Shown here piece after piece: positions 5,714-7,760 of a stretch of 7,760 nucleotides of DNA. The position numbers were made by a program, and so were the translations under genes. The notes beneath the pieces were generated by a model. It did no database searches and was not told the origin of the DNA. It worked only from the letters and a program-made list of their open reading frames with translations. The stretch comes from Candidatus Gastranaerophilales bacterium. GTDB taxonomy: Bacteria; Cyanobacteriota; Vampirovibrionia; Gastranaerophilales; Gastranaerophilaceae. The first letter of the stretch is position 1, and each line of letters starts with the position of its first letter. The stretch spans positions 1-7,760 of the forward strand of contig CALVER010000057.1 in assembly GCA_944326625.1 (NCBI GenBank), in the 5' to 3' direction.

Positions 5714-6962
5714 CGTTATAAAAAATTCAATTGCCGATGAGCTTGAAATCGCACGGGGCGACGTGGTTCTGGCTATTGACGGATGCAAACTCTCCGATAT
5801 GATTGACTATAATTTTTTCTGCAAATCCGAATGTTTGACACTGGAAATTAAGAAAAAATCCGGTCAAATCGAACAAATCGAAATCGAAAAAGATTTTGAC
5901 GAAGATTTGGGAATTGTTTTTGAAAGTGCGGTTTTTGACAGGGTAAAACCATGCTTGAACCACTGCATTTTTTGTTTTGTGGATCAGCAGCCGGAAGGCT
6001 TGAGAGAAACCCTTTACGTAAAAGACGATGACTACAGGCTTTCGTACCTTCAGGGAACTTATATTACGCTGACAAATCTTACCGACAAAGACCGCGAAAG
6101 AATTAAAAAACTGCATCTGGGGCCGTTTTATGTGTCAATCCATACGACAAATCCCGATTTGCGGTGCAAAATGCTCCGAAATCCCAATGCCGGCATGGCG
6201 CTGGAAAATCTTAAGTGGTTCAGAAAAAATAAAATCCCTTTCCATGCCCAGATTGTTTTATGCCCCGGTATTAACGACGGCAAAGAACTTGAGCGGACTC
6301 TCAATGATCTTGCGGAATTAAAAAATACCGTTTTATCAACCGCAATTGTGCCTGTCGGAATTACTCAATTCCGAAAAGAAGGTCTGAAACAGGTTGATAA
6401 AGCTTGTGCCGAACGCACTATTGATATAGCTTCCCGCTACAAGCGCGTTTGCTGCTCGGATGAGTTCTTTTTGCTTGCTGAGCGCGAAATCCCGCCCGCC
6501 AAATACTACGGAAATTTCGCCCAGCTTGAAGACGGCGTCGGCGCTATCCGTCTTTTGCTTGAAGATTTTAAAATGTATAAACTCCCTAAAAAGCTTAACA
6601 AAACTTTACGTTTTGCGTTTGCAACCTCTTATGCGGCATGCTCTGCTATAGAATATATCGCAACAAAACTTAATAAAATCCAAAATCTTACATGCTCCGT
6701 TCACCCCGTAAAATCCGATTATTGGGGCAAAGACATCACTGTTGCGGGGCTTATTACAACGGATGACCTTATAAGAACCATTAAAAATATTGATGCAGAC
6801 TTTGTTGTGATACCTTCTGTTATGTTGAGACCTTACAGTGAGGACTTTTTGGACGGAAAAAATTTGGATTACGTTAGAAAAATGACGGGCATGGACTTCT
6901 TTGTTGTCCAAAACATTTATTCCATGGGCGAATTAGCCGAATACATTAAAACATTTGCATAA
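5694..6962 (+). CDS. PDZ/DUF512 radical-SAM protein (TIGR03279-like)
   Basis: This 422-residue protein matches the DUF512-type radical-SAM family known from Cyanobacteria and many anaerobes. Its reaction and substrate are unknown. A PDZ-like domain (about 1-65, with IADELEIARGDVVLAIDG at 13-30) comes first. Then comes the radical-SAM core with CLNHCIFC (87-94; Cys87, Cys91 and Cys94 ligate the 4Fe-4S cluster in a C-x3-C-x2-C motif). The family signature follows: FVDQQPEGLRETLYVKDDDY (95-114) and LQGTYITLTNL (119-129). The C-terminal DUF512 region follows, with PVGIT (220-224) and a final half containing HPVKSDYWGKDITVAGL (337-353). No signal peptide is seen, so it is probably cytosolic. The ATG lies inside padR with only a weak purine-rich ribosome site, which suggests translational coupling. 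Length is near or slightly below the usual size. Confidence 0.9.
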   Translation: MPAAVNSVIKNSIADELEIARGDVVLAIDGCKLSDMIDYNFFCKSECLTLEIKKKSGQIEQIEIEKDFDEDLGIVFESAVFDRVKPCLNHCIFCFVDQQPEGLRETLYVKDDDYRLSYLQGTYITLTNLTDKDRERIKKLHLGPFYVSIHTTNPDLRCKMLRNPNAGMALENLKWFRKNKIPFHAQIVLCPGINDGKELERTLNDLAELKNTVLSTAIVPVGITQFRKEGLKQVDKACAERTIDIASRYKRVCCSDEFFLLAEREIPPAKYYGNFAQLEDGVGAIRLLLEDFKMYKLPKKLNKTLRFAFATSYAACSAIEYIATKLNKIQNLTCSVHPVKSDYWGKDITVAGLITTDDLIRTIKNIDADFVVIPSVMLRPYSEDFLDGKNLDYVRKMTGMDFFVVQNIYSMGELAEYIKTFA

Positions 6963-6986
6963 GAAAAGACATTTGCATAAAAAAAG
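6951..6986 (+). repeat. 18-bp tandem duplication across the radical-SAM stop codon
   Basis: ACATTTGCATAAGAAAAG (6951-6968) is followed at once by ACATTTGCATAAAAAAAG (6969-6986), with 17 of 18 bases identical. The unit is a multiple of three, so the second copy carries a second TAA (6978-6980) in the same frame as the first (6960-6962). It looks like a replication-slippage duplication at the gene's end. Confidence 0.8.
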
Positions 6987-7011
6987 GCCCCGGATAGAAC
7001 CCGGAGCTTTG
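6981..7011. terminator. Terminator between convergent genes
   Basis: On the minus strand AAAGCTCCGG pairs with CCGGGGCCTTT, with one bulge and one G-T pair, followed by a run of T. This suits termination of the zinc-ribbon gene, whose stop is at 7035. On the plus strand the stem has a C-A mismatch and only a short T run (GCTTTGTT), but it may still end the padR/radical-SAM transcript. Confidence 0.7.
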
Positions 7012-7034
7012 TTAAATCACAAATGTTATTACTG

Positions 7035-7352
7035 TTATTCTTCTTTTTTGTCATCTTTGGGCAGATAATCCTGCCAGTTGCCGTCCAAATTCTGGATAAA
7101 CTTGTGCGCTTCAATTACGTCATCGTAATTAATGGCTTCCGGCCCTTCCTGGATTTCCAGCGGTTCCTTAAAACATATTCCTGAAAATCCTAAAAATGCA
7201 ACGCCGTAGCACGTTTCGCACTTTTTGCATTCCAGCTGGACGACGGTCAAATCTTCTTCATAACGCATCAGATGAATGGAATCTTCGTCAAATCCGCTTT
7301 TGCATCGTGAGCAGCATATATCTTTAAATAATTTTTTGATATCATTTTTCAT
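7035..7352 (-). CDS. Small zinc-ribbon-like hypothetical protein (105 aa)
   Basis: I cannot name this protein. From ATG 7352 it has 105 residues. A Cys cluster near the N-terminus (ICCSRC) and a second one (CKKCETC) about 25 residues later form the C-x2-C...C-x2-C pattern of a single zinc ribbon, with beta-prone sequence LTVVQLEC between them. The C-terminal half is acidic and ends PKDDKKEE. No signal peptide or membrane helix is seen, so it is cytosolic. An ATG three codons upstream (7361) is also in frame, but it overlaps the TATAAT box, so 7352 is preferred. No ribosome site precedes either ATG. It converges on the radical-SAM gene and is divergent from the 31-codon ORF. A DNA-, RNA- or protein-binding role is possible from the ribbon only. 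Confidence 0.75.
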   Translation of the reverse strand: MKNDIKKLFKDICCSRCKSGFDEDSIHLMRYEEDLTVVQLECKKCETCYGVAFLGFSGICFKEPLEIQEGPEAINYDDVIEAHKFIQNLDGNWQDYLPKDDKKEE

Positions 7353-7359
7353 AATATAC

Positions 7360-7368
7360 ATTATAGCA
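7360..7368 (-). promoter_or_regulatory. Extended -10 promoter of the zinc-ribbon gene, predicted leaderless
   Basis: TGCTATAAT on the minus strand is a perfect extended -10. Seven bases (7359-7353) separate it from the ATG at 7352, which places transcription start at or one base before the start codon. The arrangement matches that before padR, and again there is no ribosome site. Confidence 0.6.
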
Positions 7369-7405
7369 ACAATTTTTATTTTTGGCTATAAAAATTTAAA
7401 TTATG

Positions 7406-7433
7406 TTAAAAAATATAACAATTTGGGAATAAT
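7406..7433 (+). promoter_or_regulatory. Weak candidate promoter of the 31-codon ORF
   Basis: TTAAAA (7406-7411) and AATAAT (7428-7433) are separated by 16 bp, giving 4/6 and 5/6 matches to the sigma-70 boxes. The region is so AT-rich that other pairs are possible, for example TATAAC at 7414-7419. The predicted leader would be about 20 bases and contain the ribosome site. Confidence 0.3.
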
Positions 7434-7458
7434 AAATATGTGACAAAAGGAGCATGTC

Positions 7459-7554
7459 ATGGAAGCAATTAATTTAATCCTGTTTGGTTTTATCGTTTAC
7501 ACTGCGTTAATCGTAGTTCCGAGCATTTGGGAAGAATTAACGACAGAAGGATAA
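7459..7554 (+). CDS. 31-residue single-helix membrane protein
   Basis: ATG 7459 to TAA 7554 encodes 31 residues: MEAIN, a hydrophobic run LILFGFIVYTALIVV (6-20) long enough for one membrane helix, then PSIWEELTTEG. A textbook AAGGAG (7447-7452) lies six bases before the ATG, which is strong support for such a short frame. The acidic tail suggests a transmembrane microprotein with its tail on one face. Positively charged residues are absent, so orientation is unclear. Proteins of this size often serve as accessory subunits of membrane complexes (the style of KdpF, CydX or small cytochrome-complex subunits), but I see no motif that assigns it to one. It is divergent from the zinc-ribbon gene. 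Confidence 0.6.
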   Translation: MEAINLILFGFIVYTALIVVPSIWEELTTEG

Positions 7555-7601
7555 GGCGTTAAAAATTTTAACCGGTAAGTTGTAAGCGGTTTTAAATCGC
7601 C
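7555..7601 (+). other. Potential long stem-loop after the 31-codon ORF
   Basis: GGCG (7555-7558) can pair with CGCC (7598-7601), and AACCG (7570-7574) with CGGTT (7587-7591), with TTT/AAA pairs between them. The structure begins at the base after the ORF stop. No T-tract follows, so it is not a standard terminator. It could be a leader structure for the next ORF or a chance fold in AT-rich DNA. Confidence 0.3.
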
Positions 7602-7611
7602 GAGTAGGGAA

Positions 7612-7728
7612 ATGCAGAGAGTAAAAAGTGTTTGTTATACGCTTAATTGTTTAAGCGTAATTTTGGCGTGTCTGTTATCTTGTGCGCGCAGCCCCTGGGA
7701 GCTCAGGTTAAAGTTACTAAGATACTAA
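7612..7728 (+). CDS. Possible 38-residue lipoprotein-like peptide
   Basis: ATG 7612 to TAA 7728 reads MQRVKSVCYT, then a hydrophobic core LNCLSVILACLL, then SCARSPWELRLKLLRY. A basic N-terminus, hydrophobic stretch and LLSC at residues 21-24 look like a lipoprotein signal with lipobox Cys24, leaving a mature peptide of only 15 residues. AGGGA lies two bases before the ATG, which is close for a ribosome site. It is 57 bases after the 31-codon ORF. Its 3' end and stop lie in the 16-bp repeat at 7716-7747, so it may be the stub of a longer lipoprotein gene broken by repeat sequence. Chance is a real alternative. Confidence 0.3.
   Translation: MQRVKSVCYTLNCLSVILACLLSCARSPWELRLKLLRY
7638..7659. 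repeat. Perfect 9-bp stem hairpin
   Basis: TACGCTTAA (7638-7646) and TTAAGCGTA (7651-7659) pair perfectly around TTGT, followed by ATTTTGG. The short T run makes it a weak terminator candidate on the plus strand. It lies inside the 38-codon frame, so either that frame is not a gene or the hairpin is an internal mRNA element. Confidence 0.5.
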
Positions 7729-7747
7729 GGCAGTAAGATACTAAGGA
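7716..7747. repeat. 16-bp tandem direct repeat
   Basis: ACTAAGATACTAAGGC (7716-7731) is followed by AGTAAGATACTAAGGA (7732-7747), with 14 of 16 bases identical. The word ACTAAG also repeats inside each unit. CAGTAA (7731-7736) and TTACTG (7749-7754) form an inverted pair across the second unit. The array may continue past the window edge. Confidence 0.65.
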
Positions 7748-7760
7748 TTTACTGTCGGAT

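Noticed and set aside
5727..6116. Minus-strand 129-codon open frame opposite the radical-SAM gene
   Set aside because: It is fully antisense to the PDZ and cluster-binding region, whose plus-strand motifs are unambiguous.
7555..7700. Riboswitch or 6S-like RNA in the right-hand intergenic DNA
   Set aside because: Hairpins are present but I could not match any riboswitch core, tRNA, SRP or 6S signature; only the stem-loops are reported.

Overview
The window is a piece of an AT-rich bacterial chromosome using the standard code. Its best-supported genes are a CNT-family nucleoside transporter, a very large glycogen/starch synthase (GT5) homologue, a PadR-family regulator, a PDZ/DUF512 radical-SAM protein and a small zinc-ribbon protein. 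Gene content, the cyanobacterial-type radical-SAM protein and the oversized GT5 enzyme would fit a non-photosynthetic cyanobacterial relative of the gut (Gastranaerophilales/Vampirovibrionia). This is an inference from protein style only, with no marker gene in view, and Elusimicrobia- or Firmicutes-like hosts are not excluded.

Layout. Bases 1-360 hold a cluster of palindromic interspersed repeats (one forward copy, three reverse copies about 60 bp apart, plus an unrelated hairpin) and no credible gene. Bases 421-4959 are read on the minus strand. They contain the GT5 protein (2083-4959) ending in an intrinsic terminator, the CNT transporter (716-1987) starting just after that terminator, a 51-codon basic ORF (469-624), and a closing terminator at 421-455. 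A 226-bp divergent intergenic region (4960-5185) with two inverted repeats separates this block from a plus-strand pair, padR (5186-5713) and the radical-SAM gene (5694-6962), which overlap by 20 bp. A hairpin at about 6981-7011 lies between this pair and the convergent minus-strand zinc-ribbon gene (7035-7352). The right end carries a 31-codon single-membrane-helix ORF, a 38-codon lipoprotein-like ORF and short repeats.

How the parts may work together. The GT5 enzyme would add ADP-glucose (or UDP-glucose) units to glycogen, and the transporter would import nucleosides. Nothing in the sequence ties these two functions together. The overlapping padR/radical-SAM pair is almost certainly co-expressed. 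The PadR protein may act on the palindromes between it and the GT5 gene, which is inferred from the divergent layout.

The most unusual signals are a roughly 317-residue non-catalytic N-terminal region on the GT5 enzyme, a changed base-recognition motif in the transporter, two genes whose extended -10 boxes place the transcription start at the ATG (probable leaderless mRNAs), hairpin repeats whose stems differ but still pair, and three unannotated small ORFs.
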